Source: Microcaldota archaeon
Lineage (GTDB): Archaea > Micrarchaeota > Micrarchaeia > Micrarchaeales > Micrarchaeaceae
Length of the DNA: 64,000 bases
NCBI GenBank assembly: GCA_021827995.1
Contig: JAKATK010000003.1
Span: 1-64,000, forward strand
Direction: 5' to 3'
Part shown: piece by piece, positions 50,015 through 59,603 of the stretch
Layout of the letters: each line of letters opens with the position of its first letter
How positions within the stretch are numbered: the stretch's first letter is position 1
Position numbers and translations under genes: made by a program
Notes under the pieces: model-generated
What the model saw: only the letters and a program-made list of their open reading frames with translations
Databases searched by the model: none
What the model was told of the DNA's origin: nothing

Positions 50015-51343
50015 ATGGCAAAAAGCAGGGAAAGCGTGAGCGTGGCTGCTGCCACCGCAGTTGGAATAGGCGGCATAATAGGAGCAGGCATCTTCGTGCT
50101 TAGCGGCACTGCAATAGCGCTTGCAGGCGTATACTCAATTTTAGCGTTCTTGCTCGTAGGGGCAGTTATGATACTTGTCGCGTTTGAGTTTGGCGAACTC
50201 GCCACTATAATGCCTAACGCAAAAGGGGCCGCATATTCCTATGTGCGGGCGGCTTTCGGTAGCGAACTCGGATTTGTAACCGGCATAATACAGTTTTTTG
50301 GATATTCAACCGCGATATCCGCCATAGCGCTAGGATTCGGCGCATACATGTATAGCTTAATAGGCATGCATTACGGCATGGGCTCGATCGACTATGCGTT
50401 GATTTTGATACTAATAGCATGTGTCGTTAATCTTAAGGGCATAAATAAGGTAACTCGCGCGGAATCGGTGCTTGTAGCGTTCAAAATCGCCATACTCATT
50501 GTATTTGTGGCGTTCGCGGTTTATCTGGCCATGGGCAAAACCACTAATCTCGCTCCAAACTTCTCCGCACTGCCATCCCAATCTACCGTGGCAGCGCTCT
50601 TTGCTGCCAGCATAGCAATAATCTTCGCATATTCGGGATTCCAATCCATAACTACGTTCGCATCTAGGATAAAGGGGGGCCCCAAGGGTGCCGCACGGGC
50701 AGTTATAACTGCAGTGGCCGCGAGCATGGTGATATACCTGCTTGTCGTTATCGCCCTGATAACTTTGGTGCCGGCCACGGCATACAAGATAAACGCGGAT
50801 CCACTATCGTTCGCACTCTCTGCGGCTGCAGCCCCGCAATGGCTTTCCATCCTTGTAAATGTCGGCGCGCTGGTTGCAACTACGACAGCAGCCCTCGCCA
50901 TGACGATAGCCTCTTCAAGGGTATTATACCAGATAAGCGCAGACGGACTCTTGCCCCACATCGTAAAGAAGTATAACGCGAGCACTGACGTCCCAATCAA
51001 CGGCGTTTTTATCTCTGTCGCGCTTGCCGCAGTCATGCTCTTTGCGGGGAACATATACGTTGTTGCATCAATAAGCAATTTCGGGTCCATCCTAGCCTAC
51101 ATGCTTGCCAGCATGGCCGTGATACACTTCAGGCGCACCAGGCATGCAGTAGACAGGTTCAGCACCCCACTATACCCTTGGACGCCTGCAGTTGTGATTA
51201 TTTTCATGCTGATTTATATGGCATCCATGCCGCAGGGTGCTCTGTATCTAGATATAGTAATCATAATTGGTCTGATTGTAGTATATTATATGCTGCGCGA
51301 AAAGGAGCGCAAGAAGCCAGTTCTGATAAGGTTCTTCAAGTGA
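50015..51343 (+). CDS. APC superfamily amino acid permease
   Basis: 442 residues, 12 predicted helices. The N-terminal GIGGIIGAGIFVLSGTAIALAG is the unwound TM1 substrate-binding motif of amino acid-polyamine-organocation transporters. EFGELATIMPNAKGAAYSYVRAAFG and AASIAIIFAYSGFQSITTFASRIKGGPKGAARAV follow the family pattern. The amino acid is not predictable. A GTTATAAAA box lies about 20 nt upstream of the ATG. The OBG-type GTPase starts 4 nt after the stop. Confidence 0.93.
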   Translation: MAKSRESVSVAAATAVGIGGIIGAGIFVLSGTAIALAGVYSILAFLLVGAVMILVAFEFGELATIMPNAKGAAYSYVRAAFGSELGFVTGIIQFFGYSTAISAIALGFGAYMYSLIGMHYGMGSIDYALILILIACVVNLKGINKVTRAESVLVAFKIAILIVFVAFAVYLAMGKTTNLAPNFSALPSQSTVAALFAASIAIIFAYSGFQSITTFASRIKGGPKGAARAVITAVAASMVIYLLVVIALITLVPATAYKINADPLSFALSAAAAPQWLSILVNVGALVATTTAALAMTIASSRVLYQISADGLLPHIVKKYNASTDVPINGVFISVALAAVMLFAGNIYVVASISNFGSILAYMLASMAVIHFRRTRHAVDRFSTPLYPWTPAVVIIFMLIYMASMPQGALYLDIVIIIGLIVVYYMLREKERKKPVLIRFFK

Positions 51344-51347
51344 GCGA

Positions 51348-52529
51348 ATGCTTGTAGGCATAGTTGGAGCCCCAAACAAGGGAAAGAGCACGCTCTTCGC
51401 CGCGCTGACGTTGAACGACGTCAAGATAGCCGATTACCCATTCACCACGATAGACCCAAACTTCGGCGTGGCCTACGCGACGACGAAGTGCGTCGATGCA
51501 GAGCTGGGGGTGAAGTGCAACGCGAGGGGGTCCAGCTGCGTAGATGGCACGCGCATGCTGCCGGTCAACATAGTGGACGTCGCGGGCTTGGTCAGCGGCG
51601 CGCACGAGGGTCGCGGCATGGGCAACCAGTTCCTGAGCGATCTTGCAGGCGCGGACGCGCTTATGCTCGTCGTCGATGCCAGCGGGAAGACCGATTCGAA
51701 CGGCAACCAGTGCAGCGACTGTGATCCCATCGATGACGTCGGGGTCGTGGAGCATGAGTTGTCGGCATGGATTGTCGACATACTCAAAAGGCACAGCGGG
51801 GAGCTATCGAAGAGCGACGACGGTGTGGCGGCACTGCACTTGGTGCTCGCCGGCCTCAAGGTCGATAGTAAATGGATAAGCGCAGCAATCTCCAAGTGTT
51901 CACTAACCTCTAACCGGATAAGCTGGACTGAGCAGGACATGTTCGCGTTCGCCACCGCGATACTAAAGGAATCAAAGCCCACGATGATTGTGGCGAACAA
52001 GATGGACGCGGAAGGCTCAGCCGAGCGCATCGAGAGGCTGCGCGGCTCCCTTGGTGCGGACAAAGTCGCCGGCTGCTCGGCGGCAATAGAGTTCGCTCTG
52101 CGCAAGGCAACGCGTCAGGGCGTCATAGACTACAAGCCCGGAGGCACGTCGTTCAACATCGTAAACAACTCGGGCCTGAGCGCCGAGGCGGCCAACGCAC
52201 TGGAGTACATGGGGCGCTTCATCGCCGCGCGCGGCACCGGCGTGCAGGAGTTGCTCAATGGCATCGTGTTCGTGCTCTCGAACAGCATCGTCGTATACCC
52301 TGTCGAGGACGAGAACAGGTACACGGACCACTATGGTAACGTGCTGCCGGACGCGGTGCTCATGAGGGACGGGTCCACGGCCTACGACCTAGCCATGACT
52401 GTGCACACCGACATAGCCAACAGCATGCTCTACGCGGTCGACGCGAAGACTAAGATGCGCCTGCCGAAGGACTACGTCCTGAAGAACAATGACGTGCTAA
52501 GGATAGTCACCGCGGCGCGGCACAAGTAG
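51348..52529 (+). CDS. OBG/YchF-family GTPase with TGS domain
   Basis: TRAFAC GTPase of the archaeal YchF/OBG group, associated with ribosomes in relatives. G1 GAPNKGKSTLFAAL is at residues 7-20. Switch segments include DYPFTTIDPNFG, G3 is DVAGLVSGAHEGRGMGNQFLSDL and G4 is NKMD. The C-terminal TGS domain (about 310-393) contains IVVYPVEDENRYTD and ends LKNNDVLRIVTA. At 393 residues it has normal length. Co-directional with the permease, 4 nt apart. Confidence 0.93.
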   Translation: MLVGIVGAPNKGKSTLFAALTLNDVKIADYPFTTIDPNFGVAYATTKCVDAELGVKCNARGSSCVDGTRMLPVNIVDVAGLVSGAHEGRGMGNQFLSDLAGADALMLVVDASGKTDSNGNQCSDCDPIDDVGVVEHELSAWIVDILKRHSGELSKSDDGVAALHLVLAGLKVDSKWISAAISKCSLTSNRISWTEQDMFAFATAILKESKPTMIVANKMDAEGSAERIERLRGSLGADKVAGCSAAIEFALRKATRQGVIDYKPGGTSFNIVNNSGLSAEAANALEYMGRFIAARGTGVQELLNGIVFVLSNSIVVYPVEDENRYTDHYGNVLPDAVLMRDGSTAYDLAMTVHTDIANSMLYAVDAKTKMRLPKDYVLKNNDVLRIVTAARHK

Positions 52530-53090
52530 CTATGCATGTACGCGCCTAGCCGAGGATATTATGCCGAACAGCGGCGCCAGGATCAGTACTGCGATGACCG
52601 GCAGACCGACGACGTAAAGCGCGAACGAGGTCGTGCCGCTGAAGAGCCCAAGCGAGCTGAGCAGTTGTTGGTCGACGTAGTTTATCACCAAGTAGATGAT
52701 GAACGCCGTGACCGCATAGACTATCGACGCGTATATGGCGTTGAGCAGGCCCAACTTTATCGCCTCACCGGAGCCCCTCGCCACCCTGCCTATGCGCTCT
52801 CCCAACCATATGCCGACTATGAGTGGGAATATGTATATGCCTGGAACGCCGAGCAGGTAGCCTCCGGCACCCATACCCGTGGCGGCAGCGCCGCCGGATG
52901 GTATCGTGTAATGCATCAACGCCGAAGCCGCGGAGGCGAGTGCGGGCACCGCGATCGAGACGACCAGGCCTATGATCAGCATTAGGATCCAGAAGGCTAG
53001 CGGCCCGAATATCGATATCTCCTCCCGTTGCCCGAGCATCGTATCGACCCTGTCCTTGCTCCGGTCGTAGGGTTTCGCATCGCCTGCCAT
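52530..53090 (-). CDS. Multi-helix membrane protein of unknown function
   Basis: 186 residues from ATG 53090 (MAGDAKPYDRSK). A charged N-terminal stretch of about 25 residues is followed by four hydrophobic helices (about 30-55, 75-96, 115-140 and 155-178), the first two flanking a Gly/Ala-rich loop (SGGAAATGMGAGGYLLG). Not recognised; YIP1-like or DUF-type small membrane proteins look similar. The frame is open to 53357, but the TATA-like GTTTTTATTT at 53120-53132 supports 53090. Tail-to-tail with the OBG GTPase, with no gap. Confidence 0.7.
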   Translation of the reverse strand: MAGDAKPYDRSKDRVDTMLGQREEISIFGPLAFWILMLIIGLVVSIAVPALASAASALMHYTIPSGGAAATGMGAGGYLLGVPGIYIFPLIVGIWLGERIGRVARGSGEAIKLGLLNAIYASIVYAVTAFIIYLVINYVDQQLLSSLGLFSGTTSFALYVVGLPVIAVLILAPLFGIISSARRVHA

Positions 53091-53196
53091 ATGAGCATCT
53101 CGTAATATTCGACATGGAAGAAATAAAAACTGCGCAGTAGCACACAACGTGCAACTCGACACCTTTATTAATACACGAGCAAGCATTGATTGGTTG

Positions 53197-53798
53197 GTGG
53201 GTGACAGTAACTCTGTTGCTGCCGTACAAGAGGGCATCCTGCTCACTGCCGACGGCAGACTCACGCTCGAGCTGACTGGAATTGCCGATGTGAAGAACCT
53301 GTAGTACGTGTACGACTTGCCGAGCTCAGAGTTCAAGGTCCAAAAGTCTGAAGGCATACAACGCGTTTACGAGTATTACAAGAAAAACCAATGAGACAAC
53401 AAAGAACGCGGTCATCGCCGAGGGCTGCTACGATGGTCTAGACATCAAGCCACAACCCTTCGCCCAGAATAAGAACAAGATACTCGCCGCAGCTGATAAC
53501 ATATGTGTCGACGAGTTCATGTGCTCCATAGGCGAGATACCGCTAAGCAACGATCATACTTCGTTGTGTGTGAAATCGATTCCACGACGTACGAGTACTA
53601 CGTCACACGCGTGTATTCGGTGGAGGTTCCGCTAGAGCTCGGCATAAGCATGGAAAATCTGCAGCGCGCATCAAGTCCCTACAGGAAAGGTACGGGACTT
53701 TGGGCGATGTGACATACCGCCCCGGCAAGATAAGGCAAGGCAGTGAGGATGTGGCAATCGGAGCCGTGGTCATGCTTGCTGGCCTTAAGGAATGGTAG
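53197..53798 (+). pseudogene. Degenerate gene of unknown family
   Basis: From GTG 53197 the frame reads a coding-like sequence (SVAAVQEGILLTADGRLTLEL), then hits TAG at 53302. It continues in frame (YVYDLPSSEFKVQKSEGIQRVYEYYKK) to TGA, and after further frame changes reads IKPQPFAQNKNKILAAAD, EIDSTTYEYYVTRVYSVEVPLEL and RPGKIRQGSEDVAIGAVV, ending GLKEW-stop at 53798. A TATA-like CTTTATTAAT at 53163-53172 sits 26 nt before the GTG. I do not recognise the family. Confidence 0.6.
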
Positions 53799-53823
53799 CA
53801 CGGTCCTGCGCTACCTGCCAGGT

Positions 53824-56800
53824 TCAATCGGCTTTGTCATATGTTAGCCTCTTCACCGATATCTTCACCGTGTCGCCGTCGATGTCAAACTCCTTGGCCT
53901 CCGCATCGCCATCGAGGCCGACGGAAATCTTTGTAGCAGAAAGCGTCTTGCACATCGCAGCCGCGTTCTTCCCTATTACCGCCCCAAGCTCGCCGCCCGC
54001 CTCGTAGCCTATAGTTACCATGTCAGCCTTGCTGAGGCCCATCGCCTTCCTAGTAAGCTGCACGAACCTCTCGAACTCCCTCACCAGCGCTTCCTCCTTG
54101 AGCTCGCTGCTTATGTTCTTGTCTATGCTGACCCTGCCGTGCTTGAAAGCGAAGTAGTCCTCCTGCCCGGCTACCTCTACTACTGTGAAGTGTTCGGCCC
54201 TCACCTCGACACTGCCCATAGATGTCTGCAGCCCGAAAGAACCCGATGCTCTGACCGCCTCAATCAGTTCGTCCGCGTTCGCTTCCTTGAGAGCCGCAGC
54301 TACGGCCTGGGCCTTGCCCTTGAAGGCCGGCCCTATCTTAGCGAAGACTGGTCTGATCTCCGTCTTGGCCGCGCTCATCCTCTTGACCACGAGGCCCTTG
54401 GCGTTGACACTGCTCTCCACTACGCCAGAGAGGCGCCGCAGCGCGTCCGCAGCCCTGTCATCTGCAGCCTCGACCGTCGCTGTAGATATCGGCTGCCTGA
54501 GCGATATCCCCGCCTTCTCCCTGGCCGCGAGCAGCGCCTTTATGGCGTCCCTAGCTATGTCCATCTCGTCCTCCAGCGCCTTGTTCATGCACCTCCTGTT
54601 CGGTCTAGGCCACTTTTCCAGGAAGATGCTGTCTGTTGCGTCATACCTGTCCCTGTAAACGGCCTCAGCAACGAACGGAGTTATCGGCGAGCACAGCACT
54701 GCAGCCCTGTAGAGGGCGTAGTCCGCTATCTCGAGTACCAGCCTCGCCGTCTTCCTGTCCCCAGCCAGCACCCTCTTCTTCGCTAGCTTGAGGTAGAACC
54801 TGCTCAGGTCCTCTATCACGAAGTCCTTTAGCGCAGCCGCGGCCCTGTACGCCTCATAGCCGTCGAGATATCCGGTCACCTCCTCGACGATCGATTCCGT
54901 CCTGGAGAGCATCCAAGCGTCGAGGTCGCCGAGGCCCTCGGTACTTATGCGCTTCCTCAGCTTTGGCTCGCGGCCCAGAGCAATTGAGTAGTCGGCTATG
55001 AGCTTCGGTATGTTGTACATTATCGTGACCAGCCTGCCGGCATCCCTTATCTCGACCTCGTTAAGGTTCCTGTTCATTATCGGGTTGTAGTTCACGCACC
55101 ACATCCTGAACGCATCTGCAGTGGCAAGCTTCGTCATCTCGCTCAGCGGCTTATAGTTGCCGAAGCTCTTGCTCATCTTCCTGCCGTCCGTGCCGAACAT
55201 TATGCCGTGCACCACGATGTGATTGAACGGTCTCCTGCCGTAGACCATCATGCCGGTCTTCAGCACGTACTGGAACCAGCCGCGTATCTGCTCTATGTAT
55301 TCCACGACGAGCTCTGTGCTCAGGAACTGGCCGAACTGCTCCGGTGTCAGGCTGGCCCTGAAGGCTATGCTCGAGTCGAACCAGACGTCGAGCACGTCAG
55401 GTATGCGCCACATCTCGCCGCCGCATGCGCAGACCAGCGCTATGCCGTCTATGCTCGGCCTGTGCAGGTCCGTGAGTGCGTCCACCTCCTGCGGGTTCTT
55501 TGCTCTGCCCTTGAGCTCTGCTAGAGATCCGATCACTGCCGGTTCGCCGCACTTGCTGCAGCGCCATATGGGCATAGGTATGCCCCAGTACCTCTGCCTC
55601 GATATGCACCAGTCCGGCGAGTTCGACAGGATGTCATTCTGCCAGCCGCCCACCTCTTCTGGGTGCCACTTTATCCTTTTGTTCTCTCTCAGTAGCCCCC
55701 TCTTTATCCTCTGCACGTTTAGGAACCACTGGCTCGTAGCCATGAATATGAGCTTGGAGTCGCACCTCCAGCAGTGCGGGTAGCTGTGCCTTATCGTGCC
55801 ACTGCCCAGCAGCGCGCCAGAGCCCTGCAGGTCGCGTATGATGGCCCTGTTGGCCCCTTCTGGTACCTTCAGTCCGGCGTAGACGCCCGCCTCGCCACTG
55901 TACGTCGCGTCAGGGTTTAGCGGCGAGAATATCGGCATGCGGTTCTTGACGCCTACGTTGTAGTCGTCTATGCCGTGCCCAGGCGCTATATGGACAAGGC
56001 CGGTGCCCTCGCCCATCGACACAAGCTCCTCGGAGAACACTACCTTATGGTACTCCCTAAGCGCCACCTGCTTCTCCACCTGCGCTTCCAACGGACTCGT
56101 GTAAAATATGCCATCAAGGTCGGTGCCACTGAACTCGCCGATCACGGTAAGGCTCATGCCAGTAGCTGCCGAGAAGGCGTCCAGCCTCTCCTTCGCAAGT
56201 ATCAGGTATTTGCCATCGGACTTGGCCATGACGTACAGTGCCTTGGGGTTTGCGGCTATCGCCACGTTTGCCGGCAGGGTCCACGGTGTCGTGGTCCAGA
56301 CAGCCAGGTACGTGTCGCCGCTGAGCGCTATCCTGGTCTTGGATCTGGCGCTGTCGACCCTGAACGCAACGAAAATCGACACGTCGTCGACGTCCTTGTA
56401 CTCGACCTCCATGCTGCCCTGCGACAGCGACGTCTCGCAGTGCGGGCAGTAAATCAGCGTCTTCTTGCCTTCGTAAAGGAAACCGTTGTCTGCGGCTGCC
56501 TTGAACATGCCCCACGCCGTTTCCATGTAACCCATTGTGTACGGCAGGTATGGGTTCTTGAAGTCAAGCGAGATGCCGTAGCGTGCGTAGTCGGCGTCCA
56601 TCCTGCCGACGTACTTCTCGACGTACCTCTTGCAGTTGCCCACGAATGCATCGACGCCTATGCGCTCCTCTATCTCCTTCTTCGACTTCACTCCCAGCTC
56701 CTTCTCGACCTTGTTCTCTATCGGTAGGCCATGCACATCGTAGCCGGCGCGGTCTATGACGTTGAAGCCCCTGTAGCGCTTGTACCTTACGAACAGGTCC

Positions 56801-57060
56801 TTGAGCGTCTTGACCCAGATGTGCCCCGGGTGCAGGTCGCCCGTCACGTACGGCGGCCCGTCGAGGAAGTAGTACCTCCTGCCGGTGCTGTTGCGCTGCC
56901 TGAGCCGTTCCACGACGCCGCTGGACTCCCAGTACGCCATCGTCTCCTCTTCCCTTGCGTTTAGGTCCACAGAAGCACCTGCCCAGCTTGCCGGCAAATT
57001 GCTTTCTACCGCAGCAATTAATACGCTTCGCTGCGACGCAGAAACGTCATGGTTTCTCAC
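53824..57060 (-). CDS. ileS: Isoleucyl-tRNA synthetase
   Basis: Charges tRNA-Ile. The HIGH motif is DLHPGHIWVKTLKD and the KMSKS motif GRKMSKSFGNYKP. The editing (CP1) domain contains WTTTPWTLPANVAIAANP and GHGIDDYNVG. ESTGGW-type binding is seen around WFDSSIAFRASL and IRGWFQYVLKTGMM. A Cys4 knuckle (CSKCGEPA...CACGGE) is present, then the anticodon-binding domain. 1078 residues is normal. The start may instead be GTG 56967, since residues 1-31 look unlike the family. The frame overlaps ubiE by 14 nt. Confidence 0.96.
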   Translation of the reverse strand: MRNHDVSASQRSVLIAAVESNLPASWAGASVDLNAREEETMAYWESSGVVERLRQRNSTGRRYYFLDGPPYVTGDLHPGHIWVKTLKDLFVRYKRYRGFNVIDRAGYDVHGLPIENKVEKELGVKSKKEIEERIGVDAFVGNCKRYVEKYVGRMDADYARYGISLDFKNPYLPYTMGYMETAWGMFKAAADNGFLYEGKKTLIYCPHCETSLSQGSMEVEYKDVDDVSIFVAFRVDSARSKTRIALSGDTYLAVWTTTPWTLPANVAIAANPKALYVMAKSDGKYLILAKERLDAFSAATGMSLTVIGEFSGTDLDGIFYTSPLEAQVEKQVALREYHKVVFSEELVSMGEGTGLVHIAPGHGIDDYNVGVKNRMPIFSPLNPDATYSGEAGVYAGLKVPEGANRAIIRDLQGSGALLGSGTIRHSYPHCWRCDSKLIFMATSQWFLNVQRIKRGLLRENKRIKWHPEEVGGWQNDILSNSPDWCISRQRYWGIPMPIWRCSKCGEPAVIGSLAELKGRAKNPQEVDALTDLHRPSIDGIALVCACGGEMWRIPDVLDVWFDSSIAFRASLTPEQFGQFLSTELVVEYIEQIRGWFQYVLKTGMMVYGRRPFNHIVVHGIMFGTDGRKMSKSFGNYKPLSEMTKLATADAFRMWCVNYNPIMNRNLNEVEIRDAGRLVTIMYNIPKLIADYSIALGREPKLRKRISTEGLGDLDAWMLSRTESIVEEVTGYLDGYEAYRAAAALKDFVIEDLSRFYLKLAKKRVLAGDRKTARLVLEIADYALYRAAVLCSPITPFVAEAVYRDRYDATDSIFLEKWPRPNRRCMNKALEDEMDIARDAIKALLAAREKAGISLRQPISTATVEAADDRAADALRRLSGVVESSVNAKGLVVKRMSAAKTEIRPVFAKIGPAFKGKAQAVAAALKEANADELIEAVRASGSFGLQTSMGSVEVRAEHFTVVEVAGQEDYFAFKHGRVSIDKNISSELKEEALVREFERFVQLTRKAMGLSKADMVTIGYEAGGELGAVIGKNAAAMCKTLSATKISVGLDGDAEAKEFDIDGDTVKISVKRLTYDKAD

Positions 57061-57772
57061 CTGTCGCTATGAAGGCTATCCCGGAAACGAGGTTCCTCCT
57101 CTCGACGTTCCTGAAGCCCGCATCTGTGAGCATGCGCATCAGCCTGGCCTTGTCGAACCTCTTTATGCTGGAGACTAGCCAGGTGTAGGCGCCGCGCCGC
57201 ACCAGCCTCCCGGCCGCGCGCATGAGCACGGAGTAGAGCGAGAAGAAGGCCCTCTGCGCTCCGGAATCGGGCGCAGCCATCTCAAGGAAGACGAATCTGC
57301 CATCGCTCTTCAGAACCCTGTGGACCTCGGCCACGAACGCGCCTAGGTCGTCGAAGTTCCTGAGCGAGAACGCCGTGGTCACGACGTCGAACGACGCGTC
57401 CGGGTACTTCATCCTGAGCGCATCCCCTGATTCTAGACTTATACAGCTTATATGCAGGGCAGATACCTTCTTGCTCGCTATCTCGAGCATCTTATTGCTG
57501 AAGTCCATACCGGTTATGCTTACTGTCTTGCCGCGCGCGGCAGCCTGCTTATAAACTTCTATGGCAAGGTCCGCAGTGCCTGTGGCGACGTCCAACACGC
57601 TGTACTCGCTCTTAGGCATGACCGCAGCTATGGCAGCCGCCCTTCTCCAGGACTTGTCCGTGCCCATGCTGAGGAAGTGGTTCATGAAGTCGTAGTGTGG
57701 CGATATGCCATCGAAAAGCTCGCGTATGCGCTCGCTCAAGCCATCATCGGCGCGCAGTCGCACCGCGCCCAT
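57047..57772 (-). CDS. ubiE: Demethylmenaquinone/ubiquinone methyltransferase (UbiE/MenG)
   Basis: SAM-dependent C-methyltransferase of respiratory quinone synthesis. Family-specific sequence: LFDGISPHYDFMNHFLSMGTDKSWRR, SAM motif YSVLDVATGTADLAIEV, ITGMDFSNKMLEIASKK, and FDVVTTAFSLRNFDDLGAFVAEVHRVLKSDGRFVFLE. Length 241 is standard. A TATA box around 57792-57802 gives a leaderless ATG. Its presence with SDH points to a quinone-linked electron chain, though a general methyltransferase role is possible. Confidence 0.9.
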   Translation of the reverse strand: MGAVRLRADDGLSERIRELFDGISPHYDFMNHFLSMGTDKSWRRAAAIAAVMPKSEYSVLDVATGTADLAIEVYKQAAARGKTVSITGMDFSNKMLEIASKKVSALHISCISLESGDALRMKYPDASFDVVTTAFSLRNFDDLGAFVAEVHRVLKSDGRFVFLEMAAPDSGAQRAFFSLYSVLMRAAGRLVRRGAYTWLVSSIKRFDKARLMRMLTDAGFRNVERRNLVSGIAFIATGEKP

Positions 57773-57848
57773 GCTAGATTGTCTCGGAAGAGATAAAAGT
57801 GTACGCTATCTGCGCAAGGATTTAATCAGTTAGCGGCAATCTAATAGC

Positions 57849-58583
57849 ATGAACAGCTCCCACGATGCCTATGGCATGGAGATATACGCGCACTACAGGG
57901 GCAGCAGGATCCCTGAGGTGGTGGAGAGGGACGATGGCCTGATCGACCCGTACTGCGACGGTAGCAGCCCCTACTTCGCGGAGTACAGGGACTGGCCTGC
58001 GTACGAGAAGGCTGCTATAAAGCTTGCCAGGGGCAGAGTGCTTGACATAGGTAGCGGCGCCGGCAGGGTCGAACTCTACCTGCAGAGCATTGGCATAGAT
58101 GTCACTGGCATAGACGTGTCGCCCCTGGCCCTCAAGGTCTGCAGGCTCCGCGGCGCAAAGAGGGTGATGCGCAGGTCTATCACCGAGGTCGGCAAGTTCG
58201 CTCCGGATTCCTTCGACGCCGTGGTCATGTTCGGGAACAACTTCGGCCTCTTCGGTTCACCGAGATTGGCCAAGAAACTACTGAAAGACATGCACCGCAT
58301 AACTTCCGGCAAGGCTGTGATACTCGCCGAGAGCAACGACCCGTACAAGACGGATAACCCTGTGCACCTCAGGTACCACTCGTTGAACAGGCGGAGGGGC
58401 CGCATGCCAGGCCAGCTCAGGATACGCGTGAGGTTCGAGGACTGCATCGGTGACTGGTTCGACTATCTAATCGTATCTAAGCGCGAGATGTCGCGCATAG
58501 TCGCCGGCACAGGCTGGCGCATCAAGCGCTTCATAGACCGGCGCGGCGGCTCCATGTATATAGGAGTGCTGGTCAAGGCGTAG
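57849..58583 (+). CDS. SAM-dependent class I methyltransferase
   Basis: 244 residues with a Rossmann methyltransferase core. Motif I is VLDIGSGAGRVELYLQSIG (about 59-77), motif II DVTGIDVSPLALKVCR, and FDAVVMFGNNFGLFG is motif IV. The N-terminal DGLIDPYCDGSSPYFAEYRDWPAYEKAA recalls small-molecule methyltransferases. The substrate is unknown. TATA-like GATTTAATC at about 57820-57829 predicts a leaderless ATG. The membrane protein at 58593 follows after 9 nt and is probably cotranscribed. Confidence 0.85.
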   Translation: MNSSHDAYGMEIYAHYRGSRIPEVVERDDGLIDPYCDGSSPYFAEYRDWPAYEKAAIKLARGRVLDIGSGAGRVELYLQSIGIDVTGIDVSPLALKVCRLRGAKRVMRRSITEVGKFAPDSFDAVVMFGNNFGLFGSPRLAKKLLKDMHRITSGKAVILAESNDPYKTDNPVHLRYHSLNRRRGRMPGQLRIRVRFEDCIGDWFDYLIVSKREMSRIVAGTGWRIKRFIDRRGGSMYIGVLVKA

Positions 58584-58592
58584 GTCGGTGTT

Positions 58593-59432
58593 TTGGTGCT
58601 GAAGTGGTACGGCTATGTGGGCGCTGTGCTCCTCGCCTTCGGTAATGCCAACTTCTTCCTCGTGATACAGCCGTTTGCAGACTGGTATATACCCATAGTC
58701 TGGTTCGGCTACATACTGCTGCTCGACAGCATCGTCTACAGGACGAGGGGTCGCTCTCTAATAGCGACGCATCCGACAGAGGCATTCTTCCTAGCAACAA
58801 TCTCTCTGCCGTTCTGGCTGATATTCGAGGGCTATAACCTTGTTACGCACAACTGGACATACATCAACTACATCTGGTACATACACCTGTTGGACTTCAC
58901 CACCATAATGCCAGCGGTCATGGAGACATTCATGCTCGTGAGGGCCATGGGCGTATTCGGCAAGGTCAAGATAAATTTCGCGCACGCCATACCTTTGAGG
59001 GCCGACGCGCTGACCCAGCAGGCCGCACACCGCATAATCATGGTGCTGCCCGCGCTCGGCGTCATAGCAATAATGGCGCCGTTGCTGTCGCACACTCTGG
59101 GGATGCCATTCGTCTGGGTGGGCATGTTCCTACTGCTCGACCCGCTGAACTACGCGCTAGGCAGGGACAGCATAGTAAGACGAGCGAGCACCGGCGAGTC
59201 GAGGGCCTTGCTACAGATGTTCCTTGCCGGCATAATAATGGGCTTTCTCTGGGAGTTCTGGAACTACATGGCATACCCGAAGTGGATCTACAACATAGCA
59301 GGGATAAGGCTCTTCGAGATGCCGCTGCAGGGCTACCTCGGCTACCTGCCTTTCGCACTGGACGTGTTCTTATTCTACGAGCTTTTCAGGTCGTACGTCT
59401 TCAAAGGTCCCAACCCTGTGTTCGACGTCTGA
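58593..59432 (+). CDS. Polytopic membrane protein of unknown function
   Basis: 279 residues with about 7-8 hydrophobic helices. MGFLWEFWNYMAYPKWIYNIAG, FEMPLQGYLGYLPFALDVFLFYELF and SLPFWLIFEGYNLVTHNWTY are conserved-looking aromatic segments. I recall similar WEFWN...KWxY...FEMPLxGYLG patterns in uncharacterised bacterial proteins; carotenoid-cyclase-like topology is possible but unproven. The start is TTG 58593 or GTG 58596, 9 nt after the methyltransferase stop. Its pairing suggests lipid or isoprenoid modification (inference). Confidence 0.7.
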   Translation: MVLKWYGYVGAVLLAFGNANFFLVIQPFADWYIPIVWFGYILLLDSIVYRTRGRSLIATHPTEAFFLATISLPFWLIFEGYNLVTHNWTYINYIWYIHLLDFTTIMPAVMETFMLVRAMGVFGKVKINFAHAIPLRADALTQQAAHRIIMVLPALGVIAIMAPLLSHTLGMPFVWVGMFLLLDPLNYALGRDSIVRRASTGESRALLQMFLAGIIMGFLWEFWNYMAYPKWIYNIAGIRLFEMPLQGYLGYLPFALDVFLFYELFRSYVFKGPNPVFDV

Positions 59433-59603
59433 TCCGCACGGCGACGCACGCTCAACAAGGATAACGTCGCCAGCTAAGTAAGCAGAACGCTAATGGGCAA
59501 GTCGAAGAACGCATTGCCGACGCCTTAAACGAAACCAGATAGCAACGAAAAGCTAGGGACCTTAAACCTACCGTCGCGCCGCCGTAAACCGCCCGTCGGC
59601 GGC

